DNA of 12,653 nt from an uncultured Atopobium sp. (GCA_946647055.1 CAMPCT010000045.1:1-12653), one strand, 5' to 3'. Shown: positions 6,044 through 12,653, counted from the first letter of the stretch. Translations and numbers: made by a program. Notes: generated from the letters alone by a model not told the origin.

Positions 6044-7306
6044 ATGCATTGTCCCTACTGCGGAAAGCCCGTCGACGATGGCATCCCCTACTGCCCGTGG
6101 TGCGGTGGCGGCCTGAGGGAGGACACCTCCTCCCCCATTCCCAGCGCCGTGTTCGATGACGAGCCCGTCACCCCAAGCAACGACATCCCCCAGGAGCGGA
6201 CCGCCGCCCGTCCCGCACCCGTGGCGGACCAGCGCGCATCCTCATCCCAGCCCGTGCCCACGCGCACGAGGCGAAGCACCCCACGCTACACGGACGACCC
6301 CGACAACAACGGCGGCGGGAGGCTCCTCATGGGCCTCGTGGTCGCTGCCGCGGCGATCGGCCTCGCCTTCCTCGTCTGGACCAAGGGCTGCTCGAGGCTC
6401 ACCCCCGCACCCATCGAGCCCGTCGTTCCCGACGAGCAGCAGGAACAGCCCGTCGAGCCGCCCCAGGAGGAACCACAGGCTGAGCCCGAGCAGCAGGAGG
6501 AGGAAGAGGCGCCTCAGACGGAGATCCTCCCCAGGACCAGCCTCGCGGAGTATTCCTGGGAGGAGCTCGCGGCCATATCCGCCGAGCTTGAGGCTGCCGC
6601 CAACCGAGACGAGGCCCTCGCCCTCGCACGCAGCTACAACCTCGTGGACGACCATGGCATCCCCACGGGTTCGACAAAGCCCGTGACCCTCTCGGACGGC
6701 TCGACGCTCGAGGTCTTCGTGGCGGACGTCTTCCACGATGACCTCACGACGGGCGGCAAGGCGGGCCTCACCTTCCTCTCGTGGAACCTCCCCCTCTCGC
6801 ACCGCATGAACGCCGAGGACGTCAACGCCGGTGGCTGGCGGGACTCCGAGATGCGCCAGTGGCTCTCGACGTCAGGCCTGTCGCTTCTGCCCGAGGACCT
6901 GCGGGCGGTCATCGTGCCGGTGGCCAAGCGGACCAACAACACGGGCAACTCGCATGACGCCGCATCGGTCTCCGCGACCGAGGACTCCCTGTGGATCCCC
7001 TCCGTCACCGAGGTGGCGGGAAGCATCAACTGGACCTGGAGCTCGGACGCCGACAACTCGGGCGGGTACAACTCCGTCCTCAACGCCGAGGGCAGCCAGT
7101 ATGCGATCTTCAGGGCGGCCAACATCGAGTCCGACGGGTCGAACGCCGCCCTGTCGCTGCGGGGCGACCTGCATTCCGACTGGTGGCTGCGCAGCCCCTC
7201 GGCGAGCGTCACCAGCAACTTCCGCTATGTCACCGAGGAGGGTAACCCCTGCGGCTTTGGCGGCGCCTCCAACGAGCGTGGCATCTGCGTGGGCTTCTGC
7301 CTGTAA
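6044..7306 (+). CDS. Zinc-ribbon, single-TM, DUF6273-like surface protein
   Basis: A 420-residue protein of unknown function. The N-terminus is a short zinc ribbon: CPYC (C3, C6) and CPWC (C17, C20). A Ser/Pro/Arg-rich, probably disordered linker follows (about 25-88), then one membrane segment, MGLVVAAAAIGLAFLVW (about 96-112). Next comes an acidic Pro/Gln/Glu-rich stretch (about 118-165), and finally a folded C-terminal domain (about 185-420) with NAGGWRDSEMRQWL and DWWLRSPSA, which I associate with DUF6273. This order implies a cytoplasmic zinc ribbon and an extracellular C-terminal domain. The ATG at 6044 is chosen for its AAGGAGG, 5 bp away, and because it starts the zinc ribbon directly. 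It is transcribed alone and converges on the CPBP gene. The domain name is from memory of the motif pattern; the ligand is unknown. Confidence 0.75.
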   Translation: MHCPYCGKPVDDGIPYCPWCGGGLREDTSSPIPSAVFDDEPVTPSNDIPQERTAARPAPVADQRASSSQPVPTRTRRSTPRYTDDPDNNGGGRLLMGLVVAAAAIGLAFLVWTKGCSRLTPAPIEPVVPDEQQEQPVEPPQEEPQAEPEQQEEEEAPQTEILPRTSLAEYSWEELAAISAELEAAANRDEALALARSYNLVDDHGIPTGSTKPVTLSDGSTLEVFVADVFHDDLTTGGKAGLTFLSWNLPLSHRMNAEDVNAGGWRDSEMRQWLSTSGLSLLPEDLRAVIVPVAKRTNNTGNSHDAASVSATEDSLWIPSVTEVAGSINWTWSSDADNSGGYNSVLNAEGSQYAIFRAANIESDGSNAALSLRGDLHSDWWLRSPSASVTSNFRYVTEEGNPCGFGGASNERGICVGFCL

Positions 7307-7310
7307 CTGA

Positions 7311-7333
7311 GAGAGGGGGTGCTCCCCCCTCTC
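7311..7333. terminator. Hairpin between convergent genes
   Basis: A perfect 9-bp stem, GAGAGGGGG (7311-7319) and CCCCCTCTC (7325-7333), with a 5-nt loop lies in the 42-bp gap between two convergent stop codons. Neither side has a real U-tract, so it is a likely but non-canonical bidirectional terminator. Confidence 0.6.
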
Positions 7334-7348
7334 ACCTAGTTCCTGTCT

Positions 7349-8734
7349 CTACATGCCTGCGGGCCGCGGTGGTCCGCCTGCGGGGTTCTGGCCCTGCCCC
7401 TGCTGCGGGTACTGCGGATACTGCGGAGGATAGTACGTCTGCTGCTGCGGAGCCGGCTGGACGTACGGCTGCGCGGCCTGCGTGTGCGAGACCGAGCGCG
7501 GCGCGTCCTGGAGGGCGGCAGCCTGGGGATCATAGACGGGGACCTGCGTTGGCTGCTGGACCGGCTGGACGTACGGCTGCGCCGTTGGCTGCTGGACCGG
7601 CTGTACCGGCTGGACATACGGCTGCGCCATAGGCTGCTGCTGGGCTGGCTGGACGTACGGCTGCTGGTAGACGGGGGCGACCGGCGCGACCTGGGGCTGC
7701 TGCATGGCAACGCCGCCCTGGGCGGTCGCCGCGACGGGGGCGGCGTAGAGGACCGGGTTCACGTAGGCACCATAGTCCGGCGCGTCCATCTTCCGGATGA
7801 TCTTGATCGTGCGGACGATCAGGGGCAGGTAGGCGGCGATGGTGATGAGGTAGACGATGATGGTCTCCATCGCCTCCTCGTCGCTCGAGACGTATTCGGT
7901 CGAGAGCGCGGAGTCCATCCACCCAAAGGCGATGTCGGGGGCGATGAGCAGGAAGTCCGACAGGCCGTGGACGATCGCGACTCCCCAGAGGTCGTCGTCG
8001 CGTGTCGCGATGATGGCCCACGTGAAGCCGCAGACGCCCGTCTGCAGGGTCTTGAGGATCATCTGGATGACGCCGAGGGTGGTGAAGTCGGACTCGTCAG
8101 CCGGGAGCACGTGGAACAGGCCAAAGACGAGGGCGGACATGAGGGCGCACATCACGACCGACTTGCGCGTCTTGCCAAAGCGTGCGAGGAACGAGTTGTG
8201 GAGCAGGCCACGGAACAGCCCCTCCTCGGACAGGCCGATGCCCAGGCACATGATGGCCGTGAGGATGACCTGGCCAAACCAGCCCTTCGCAAGCGAGTCG
8301 CCGTCGGAGAGGGCCGAGAAGGTCGTGAGGAACATCAGGGCGACATCGAGGAAGAGCAGCCACCAGCAGTCGCGGATCGCCTGGAAGACCTTGCGGTCAT
8401 CGAGCTTGAGCCAACGCCAGCCACCAAGCGCGGCAAAGATGGCGAGCGCGATCACGGCGGAGGAGACCTCGTAGGCGGTCTCCATGGCGAGCAGCTCGTC
8501 GGAGACGAAGTATGCGATGGCGACGGCCAGGTCCTGCCCCACCACGGCGACCCAGAAGAGGATGAAGCCGAGGGCGAGCTTTCCCCAGCTGCCCTTGAAC
8601 CCGATGGGAGCCGGGGCCTGGGGCATGTAGGCGTACCGCTGGGGTTGCGGCACGGGCTGCTGATACGCAGCGCCTTGCGGGGCCTGCTGGTATTGGTAGG
8701 TACCCTGTGGAACAGGGGTCTGGTTGTTGTCCAT
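7349..8734 (-). CDS. CPBP-family intramembrane protease-like protein with Q/P-rich tails
   Basis: A 461-residue polytopic membrane protein with an Abi/CAAX-protease core. The N-terminal 1-48 is a soluble Gln/Pro/Tyr-rich tail; several hydrophobic helices span about 50-310; residues 317-461 form a second low-complexity tail with four QPYVQP repeats. Core motifs are all present: EEGLFRG (E170, E171, R175), FGLFHVL (H208), and VHGLSDF (H256, D260), matching the EExxxR, FxxxH and HxxxD motifs expected for the metal- or Glu-dependent site. The ATG at 8734 is preferred because GAGGAG precedes it by a few bases; an ATG at 8746 has no ribosome binding site. The gene stands alone and diverges from the STAS-kinase gene. 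In other bacteria such proteins process prenylated or secreted peptides or give bacteriocin immunity; the substrate here is unknown. The two tails suggest partner binding. Confidence 0.85.
   Translation of the reverse strand: MDNNQTPVPQGTYQYQQAPQGAAYQQPVPQPQRYAYMPQAPAPIGFKGSWGKLALGFILFWVAVVGQDLAVAIAYFVSDELLAMETAYEVSSAVIALAIFAALGGWRWLKLDDRKVFQAIRDCWWLLFLDVALMFLTTFSALSDGDSLAKGWFGQVILTAIMCLGIGLSEEGLFRGLLHNSFLARFGKTRKSVVMCALMSALVFGLFHVLPADESDFTTLGVIQMILKTLQTGVCGFTWAIIATRDDDLWGVAIVHGLSDFLLIAPDIAFGWMDSALSTEYVSSDEEAMETIIVYLITIAAYLPLIVRTIKIIRKMDAPDYGAYVNPVLYAAPVAATAQGGVAMQQPQVAPVAPVYQQPYVQPAQQQPMAQPYVQPVQPVQQPTAQPYVQPVQQPTQVPVYDPQAAALQDAPRSVSHTQAAQPYVQPAPQQQTYYPPQYPQYPQQGQGQNPAGGPPRPAGM
7455..7664 (-). 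repeat. Four in-frame repeats coding QPYVQP
   Basis: GGCTGGACGTACGGCTGC occurs at 7455-7472, 7563-7580, 7608-7625 (one mismatch) and 7647-7664. On the coding minus strand each gives QPYVQP in the C-terminal tail of the CPBP protein, between Gln/Pro-rich spacers of unequal length. The near-identity at DNA level suggests recent duplication, and copy number may vary between strains. Confidence 0.85.
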
Positions 8735-8872
8735 GTGTCTCCTCATGGCGCCGCCGCGCCGTCTTTGAAGCGTACTTGATACATTATGCCCAAGTCTGGA
8801 CGCAAGGGGGACGAGACGCACAAGATATGGTGATGGAAGAGGCGCCATGCATCCTCTTTCATCCTATTAGGC

Positions 8873-8881
8873 TGGTATAAT
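8873..8881 (+). promoter_or_regulatory. Extended -10 promoter of the STAS-kinase gene
   Basis: TGGTATAAT at 8873-8881 is a perfect TGnTATAAT extended -10 element, 40 bp before the start codon at 8922. The hexamer 17 bp upstream (CCTCTT) is a poor -35, as is usual for extended -10 promoters. It lies in the 187-bp gap between divergent genes. On the minus strand CATAAT (8788-8783) may serve the CPBP gene but has no convincing -35. Confidence 0.65.
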
Positions 8882-8921
8882 CTGACCGTCTCGTCGACAC
8901 CGTCCTTGAAGGGATGAAGCC

Positions 8922-10103
8922 ATGTCCGCCCTCTCCCACGCCATCACCGACGGCATCCTGACCATCGAACTCCCCGATCGCCTCGACACGACCAACGCCC
9001 CCGACGTCGAGGCGAGCATCGAGGCCATCTGCAAAGGTGCCAGCAACCCGCCCGTCGTGCTCGACTGCGAGCAGCTCACGTACGTCTCCAGCACGGGCCT
9101 GCGCGTCATCCTGCGCCTTGGCAAGCGCGTCGGGGAGGTCCGCATCGTCAACGTCGCCCCGGCCGTCTACGAGGTGTTCGAGATGACCGGCTTCACCGAG
9201 CTCTTCGAGGTCACCAAGGCGTTCCGTCGCATCTCGGTGGATGGCTGCCCCGTCATCGGCGAGGGGGCCAACGGCGTGGTGTACCGCATCGACCCCGACA
9301 CCATCTGCAAGGTCTACCGCAACCCCGACGCGCTGGACGAGATCAACCGCGAGCGCGAGCTGGCACGCACGGCGTTCGTCTCGGGCATCCCAACGGCCAT
9401 CCCCTACGACGTGGTTCGCGTCGGTGACGGCTACGGCTCGGTCTTCGAGCTGCTCGACGCCGACTCCGTTGCGTCGCTGCTCTCCTCGGGCACGTGGACC
9501 GTCGAGCACGTGGCCGACGAGTGCGTGAGGCTGCTCAAGCAGATCGCCCAGACCGAGGTCGACCCCAACGTCATGCCCTCCATCAAGGACGAGGCCCTTG
9601 GCTGGATCGACGTGCTCGCCACCCGGCTGACCGCCGAGCAGACCGAGCGCCTCCGCGAGCTCTTCCTCGCGGTTCCCGACATCACGCGCATGATCCATGG
9701 CGACTTCCACATCAAGAACATCATGGTGCAGAACGGCGAGCTCCTGCTCATCGACATGGACACGCTCTCCCATGGCAACCCGGTGTTCGACCTCGCCTCC
9801 ACCTACAACGCCTACCAGGGCTTCAGCCTCGTCGACCACGGGACCGTCGAGCGCTTCATGGGCATACCGTACGAGACCGCCTCGCGCCTGTGGAATCTCA
9901 TCCTCCGCGGCTACTTCGAGGGATGCAGCGAGGAGGAGGTCCGTGCCGCCGAGGACAAGATCCGCCTGGTGAGCTCCGTGCGCCTCATGCGTCGGCCGAT
10001 CCAGCGCGGCGAGCTCGACCAGCCCGGCGCCCTCGAGTTCGTCGAGGCGCATCAGGCCGTCATCGGAGAGCTGCTCCCGCGCGTGGAGAGCCTCGCCATC
10101 TAG
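8922..10103 (+). CDS. STAS domain fused to an APH-like phosphotransferase
   Basis: A 393-residue soluble two-domain protein. Residues 1-100 form a STAS domain of the anti-sigma-factor-antagonist type (SpoIIAA-like): LTYVSSTGLRVILRLGKRV (52-70) matches the phospho-serine loop, with S57 at the SpoIIAA S58 position, although the preceding Asp is Ser here. Residues about 105-390 form a kinase of the aminoglycoside-phosphotransferase/choline-kinase fold. It has a Gly-rich loop GEGANGVVYRI (113-123), ATP-site lysine K130, catalytic HGDFHIKN (259-266, D261) and metal-binding IDMD (D278). The ATG at 8922 has GAAGGG 8 bp before it. It is alone between a divergent and a same-strand gene; no anti-sigma factor or phosphatase is adjacent. 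A kinase joined to its own phosphorylatable STAS domain could be self-regulating, but substrate and partner are not known. Confidence 0.8.
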   Translation: MSALSHAITDGILTIELPDRLDTTNAPDVEASIEAICKGASNPPVVLDCEQLTYVSSTGLRVILRLGKRVGEVRIVNVAPAVYEVFEMTGFTELFEVTKAFRRISVDGCPVIGEGANGVVYRIDPDTICKVYRNPDALDEINRERELARTAFVSGIPTAIPYDVVRVGDGYGSVFELLDADSVASLLSSGTWTVEHVADECVRLLKQIAQTEVDPNVMPSIKDEALGWIDVLATRLTAEQTERLRELFLAVPDITRMIHGDFHIKNIMVQNGELLLIDMDTLSHGNPVFDLASTYNAYQGFSLVDHGTVERFMGIPYETASRLWNLILRGYFEGCSEEEVRAAEDKIRLVSSVRLMRRPIQRGELDQPGALEFVEAHQAVIGELLPRVESLAI

Positions 10104-10209
10104 CGACGCGAAGCCAGGCCCCCAGCGGCCCACATTACGATTCCATGTTGACGCGCCCCTCGCGCGCGCGCCTCACGTTGTGAGCGCTACCATGTGTTGG
10201 TCACGTTTT

Positions 10210-10225
10210 GCGGACGCCCGTCCGC
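10210..10225 (+). promoter_or_regulatory. 16-bp inverted repeat before the flavin reductase-like gene
   Basis: GCGGACGCCCGTCCGC pairs 7 bases on each side of a central CC. It ends 7 bp before the AAAGGAA ribosome binding site, in a 141-bp gap that has no clear -35/-10 pair. It could be an operator or a leader hairpin; nothing in the window identifies a binding protein. Confidence 0.4.
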
Positions 10226-10244
10226 CCGAGCGAAAGGAACCGTC

Positions 10245-10811
10245 ATGCGCAAGGATCTCGGAATCAAGCCCTATGTCTTCCCCATGCCCGTCCTCATGAT
10301 CGCCACCTATGGCGAGGATGACGTCGTCGACGTCATGAACATGGCCTGGGGCGGCGTCTGCGACACCGACAAGGTCGCCCTCAACATCACCGAGAGCCAC
10401 AAGACCGCCAAGAACATCAAGGCCCGCGGCGCCTTCACGCTCTCCATCGCCGACCTCGACCACATCGTCGAGGCCGACTTCTTCGGCACCGCCTCCGGCA
10501 ACAAGTACGCCGACAAGTTCGAGCGCTCCGGCCTCACCGCCACACGCTCCGAGCTGGTCGACGCCCCGATCATCGAGGAGTTCCCCGTCACGCTGGAGTG
10601 CGAGGTCCTCGAGCTGCACCGCTGCGAGTGGGGCTTCCGCGTCGTCGGCAAGATCAAGAACGTCTCCGCCCACGAGGAGGTCCTCGACGAGGAGGGCAAG
10701 GTCGATCCCTCCAAGCTCAACGCCCTCGTCTTCGACCAGTTCCAGAGCGGCTACTACGTCGTGGGCGAGAAGGTCGGCCAGGCCTGGAACGTCGGCCGCA
10801 GCCTGCTGTAA
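10245..10811 (+). CDS. Flavin reductase-like FMN-binding split-barrel protein
   Basis: A 188-residue cytoplasmic protein resembling flavoredoxin and the flavin reductase-like domain family, which bind FMN and move electrons to or from NAD(P)H or redox partners. It shows the family pattern: PMPVLMIATYGEDD near the start, NMAWGGVCDTDKVALNIT in the flavin-binding strands, then HKTAKNIKARGAFTLSI, and a DFFGTASGNKYADKF segment. Two other strands (EFPVTLECEVLEL, FRVVGKIKNV) close the barrel. The ATG at 10245 follows AAAGGAA by 6 bp; an upstream in-frame ATG at 10194 would add 17 non-conserved residues and has no ribosome binding site. A terminator hairpin follows, then phosphofructokinase. No flavin-dependent monooxygenase is adjacent, so a general redox role is more likely than serving as an oxygenase partner. 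Confidence 0.8.
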   Translation: MRKDLGIKPYVFPMPVLMIATYGEDDVVDVMNMAWGGVCDTDKVALNITESHKTAKNIKARGAFTLSIADLDHIVEADFFGTASGNKYADKFERSGLTATRSELVDAPIIEEFPVTLECEVLELHRCEWGFRVVGKIKNVSAHEEVLDEEGKVDPSKLNALVFDQFQSGYYVVGEKVGQAWNVGRSLL

Positions 10812-10816
10812 TCGCA

Positions 10817-10855
10817 GAGGGGGCTCCTTGCGCCGGGGAGCCCCCTTCTGTCCCT
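10817..10855 (+). terminator. Terminator hairpin between flavin reductase-like gene and pfk
   Basis: GAGGGGGCTCC (10817-10827) pairs with GGAGCCCCCTT (10837-10847): 10 Watson-Crick pairs plus one G-T, starting 5 bp after the stop codon. The following TTCTGTCCCTTT is only a weak U-tract, so partial read-through into the phosphofructokinase gene is possible; no separate promoter is evident in the 66-bp gap. Confidence 0.7.
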
Positions 10856-10877
10856 TTGGCAGAGGAGAGGGGTTCGT

Positions 10878-11954
10878 ATGCTCAGGATCGGCATCCTCAC
10901 AAGCGGCGGCGACTGCCAGGCGCTCAACGCGACCATGCGCGGCATCGTCAAGACCGTGATCAACAACGCCACCGAATCGGTCGAGATCCTCGGCTTCCTC
11001 AACGGCTACCAGGGCCTCATCTGGGGCAACTACAAGAAGCTGGGATGGAAGAGCCTCTCGGGCATCCTCACGCGCGGCGGCACCATCCTGGGCACCTCGC
11101 GCACGCCCTTCAAGGAACTCGACGTGCCCCTCGAGGACGGGACCAACAAGGTCGAGCGCATGAAGGCGACCTACAAGGACCTCGAGCTCGACTGCCTCGT
11201 GGTGCTGGGCGGCAACGGGTCCACCAAGACGGCCAACCGCCTTGCCCAGGAGGGCCTCAACGTCATCACCCTCCCCAAGACCATCGACAACGACACCTGG
11301 GGCACCGACCTCACCTTTGGCTTCCACTCGGCGCTCGAGATCGCCACCAAGTGCATCGACGACATCCACACCACCGCCAGCAGCCATGGCCGTGTCTTCG
11401 TGATCGAGATCATGGGCCACAAGGTGGGCTGGATCCCGCTGTATGCAGGCGTCGCGGGCGGTGCCGACGTCATCCTCATCCCCGAGATCCCCTACGACCT
11501 GGACGAGGTCTGCGACGCGGTGAACAAGCGCATCGCGGGCAAGAGCGGCTTTGCCATCGTCGTCGTGGCCGAGGGTGCCATCTCCAAGGAGGACGCCGCG
11601 CTGCCCAAGAAGGAGTACCGCGCCAAGGTCGCCGAGCGCACCACGCCCTCCGTGGCCTATGAGCTCGCCAAGGACATCGAGAGCAGGACGGGCGCCGAGA
11701 CGCGCGTCGCCGTGCCCGGCCACACCCAGCGCGGTGGTGCCCCCTGCCCCTTCGACCGCGTGTTCGCCACGCAGGTGGGCGTCGAGGCCGGCAAGGCCAT
11801 CCTCGAAGGTGCGTATGGCTTCATGATCGCCGACCAGGGTCGCCGGATCGTGCGTATCCCGCTCGCTGACGTCGCGGGCAAGCTCAAGTACGTCGACCCG
11901 CAGTCCCAGCTCGTCCAGGAGGCCAAGGCCCTGGGCATCTCCTTCGGCGACTAG
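10878..11954 (+). CDS. pfkA: 6-phosphofructokinase, group-III-like
   Basis: A 358-residue glycolytic enzyme that makes fructose-1,6-bisphosphate from fructose-6-phosphate. Conserved motifs in order are TSGGDCQALN (8-17), LTRGGTILGTSR (64-75), LGGNGSTKTA (110-119), PKTIDND (133-139, catalytic D137), EIMGHKVGW (177-185), VVAEGA (230-235) and GHTQRGG (281-287, with the substrate-phosphate Arg R285). Against E. coli PfkA numbering, position 104 is Gly (G114), which favours ATP over pyrophosphate. Position 124 is Lys (K134), as in the PPi-linked or mixed group, and the Mg-ligand position 103 is Asn (N113) instead of Asp. A purine-rich AGAGGAGAGGGG precedes the ATG. It may be cotranscribed with the upstream flavin reductase-like gene by read-through. 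It meets the fructose operon at the same product. The phosphoryl donor is uncertain. Confidence 0.93.
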   Translation: MLRIGILTSGGDCQALNATMRGIVKTVINNATESVEILGFLNGYQGLIWGNYKKLGWKSLSGILTRGGTILGTSRTPFKELDVPLEDGTNKVERMKATYKDLELDCLVVLGGNGSTKTANRLAQEGLNVITLPKTIDNDTWGTDLTFGFHSALEIATKCIDDIHTTASSHGRVFVIEIMGHKVGWIPLYAGVAGGADVILIPEIPYDLDEVCDAVNKRIAGKSGFAIVVVAEGAISKEDAALPKKEYRAKVAERTTPSVAYELAKDIESRTGAETRVAVPGHTQRGGAPCPFDRVFATQVGVEAGKAILEGAYGFMIADQGRRIVRIPLADVAGKLKYVDPQSQLVQEAKALGISFGD

Positions 11955-11974
11955 GGATTTGCTTCATCAGGCGT

Positions 11975-12037
11975 TTGTTGCCCAAAGGACCGAAACCCAG
12001 CCTCACACGGGCTGGGTTTCGGTCCTTTGGGCAACAA
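11975..12037. terminator. 28-bp perfect hairpin after pfk, probable bidirectional terminator
   Basis: Arms 11975-12002 and 12010-12037 are exact reverse complements over 28 bp around a 7-nt loop, TCACACG. The inner part, AAACCCAGCC then loop then GGCTGGGTTT, looks like a compact bidirectional terminator with short A and T tracts, but the stem continues 15 bp further outward without a mismatch. It starts 20 bp after the pfk stop. Such length and perfection exceed what termination needs, so it could also be a mobile repeat or a structured RNA. Confidence 0.75.
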
Positions 12038-12079
12038 GTCCCTCTGACAGGGCGGGCGCGACGGCCGTTTGGCAAGGCT

Positions 12080-12204
12080 CTGTGTCACCTGCTCGCACAG
12101 TTACCGATTGTCTCGCGCTCCTGTGTCACCTGCTCGCACAGTGGAAACGTTTCCGAACCCATTTTGGTGTTGGAAACGTTTCCACTGTCTTCGCAGGTCG
12201 CACA
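12080..12204. repeat. Direct repeats and nested inverted repeat with two AAACGTTT palindromes
   Basis: A 22-bp sequence starting CTGTGTCACCTGC occurs exactly at 12080-12101 and 12121-12142. The second copy forms the outer part of a large inverted repeat: arms 12122-12154 and 12172-12204 match at 27 of 33 positions around a 17-bp centre. The inner end of each arm is the palindrome GGAAACGTTTCC (12143-12154 and 12172-12183), 29 bp apart centre to centre. The second sits in a perfect 14-bp TGGAAACGTTTCCA, a shape typical of LacI/CcpA-family operators. No start codon is near: it lies between the 3' ends of pfk and the dehydrogenase gene. I see no small protein gene in 11955-12237. Confidence 0.8.
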
Positions 12205-12237
12205 ATGGCATCGAGCGCCCGGAGACGGAACGGGAAC

Positions 12238-12653
12238 CTATCCCTCGAAGGGGAAGGTGTAGTCCAGGCCAAGCTCGTCGCGCAGGCCGATAAGCTCCTT
12301 CTGGATGGCCTCGCCTACGGGAACGCCCTTGTCCTTGCGCTCCTGCCAGGCATCCCACTCCTTCTCGCCCGCGGTGTAGATGCGCTCGGCGCCAGGGGCC
12401 TTCTCGCTCGCGCGAAGCTCGCGCAGGATGCCGCCGGTCGTCTTCTTGAACGTGTCGAGGCCCATGAAGAACTCGGGATTGATGACGAAGAAGAAGTGCC
12501 CCAGCCGGAACATCTTGTTGGAGCCGTCGGGGTTCTTCCCGGTCAGCTCCTTCATGTACGGGCCGCCTGCAAGCGCGGCGGAGAGGATCTCGACGATGGT
12601 CGTGAAGCCGTAGCCCTTGTAGCCGCCGGTCTCCTCGCCCAGGCCGCCAATGG
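12238..12653 (-). CDS. Malate/L-lactate dehydrogenase family (Ldh_2) protein, 3' part
   Basis: The C-terminal 137 or so residues of an NAD(P)-dependent 2-hydroxyacid dehydrogenase of the Ldh_2 family, which includes malate, (R)-sulfolactate and ureidoglycolate dehydrogenases. The gene enters from beyond the right edge, so its start is not visible. The visible part begins IGGLGEETGGYKGYGFTTIVEIL, whose GGYKGYG is a family hallmark, followed by LSAALAGGPYMKEL. Further on are GHFFFVINPEFF (a typical FxxIxP segment) and a helical tail ending LDYTFPFEG. The stop codon is at 12238-12240. It converges on pfk across a repeat-rich 283-bp gap. The substrate cannot be told from this fragment, although lactate or malate would fit a fermenting host. 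Confidence 0.9.
   Translation of the reverse strand, partial: IGGLGEETGGYKGYGFTTIVEILSAALAGGPYMKELTGKNPDGSNKMFRLGHFFFVINPEFFMGLDTFKKTTGGILRELRASEKAPGAERIYTAGEKEWDAWQERKDKGVPVGEAIQKELIGLRDELGLDYTFPFEG

Noticed and set aside
12069..12293. Small open frames across the convergent intergenic repeats
   Set aside because: They run through both repeats and hairpins, overlap the dehydrogenase 3' end, and lack a convincing ribosome binding site or domain.

Overview
The window looks like chromosomal DNA of a high-GC, Gram-positive-type saccharolytic bacterium. My best guess is a gut or oral Coriobacteriia member of the Olsenella/Atopobiaceae type. The basis is the strong G/C third-position bias, clear AGGAGG-type ribosome binding sites, a DeoR-FruK-EIIABC fructose operon, a group-III-like phosphofructokinase, and an envelope protein joining a zinc ribbon to a DUF6273-like domain. 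The lineage is inferred from gene content, not proven.

Layout. 1-175: two 30-bp-spaced direct repeats, then a promoter built on 10-bp tandem repeats. 176-3899 (+): fructose operon with a DeoR-family regulator (fruR), 1-phosphofructokinase (fruK) and a fused PTS EIIABC (fruA), closed by a strong intrinsic terminator. 4000-5881 (-): a two-gene operon of a ribokinase-like sugar kinase and a NagB/sugar-phosphate-isomerase-fold protein that lacks two of the catalytic residues known from NagB. 6044-7306 (+): a zinc-ribbon, single-TM, DUF6273-like protein. 7349-8734 (-): a CPBP-family intramembrane protease-like protein with long Q/P-rich tails. 8922-10103 (+): a STAS domain fused to an APH-like kinase. 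10245-10811 (+): a flavin reductase-like FMN-binding protein. 10878-11954 (+): 6-phosphofructokinase. 11955-12237: a 283-bp convergent intergenic region full of inverted repeats. 12238-12653 (-): the 3' part of a malate/L-lactate dehydrogenase (Ldh_2 family) gene that runs off the window.

How the genes work together. The fructose operon takes up fructose as fructose-1-phosphate and FruK makes fructose-1,6-bisphosphate, the same product as the phosphofructokinase further along. The kinase/isomerase-like pair probably handles another sugar phosphate. The regulator probably senses a sugar phosphate and binds the tandem repeats before its own gene.

The most unusual material is (a) the convergent intergenic region, with a 28-bp perfect hairpin and two LacI-type AAACGTTT palindromes nested in a 33-bp-arm inverted repeat although no gene starts there; (b) the NagB-fold protein with substituted ring-opening residues; (c) the STAS-kinase fusion; and (d) the membrane proteins with disordered tails. 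I see no CRISPR array, tRNA, rRNA, transposase or phage gene.
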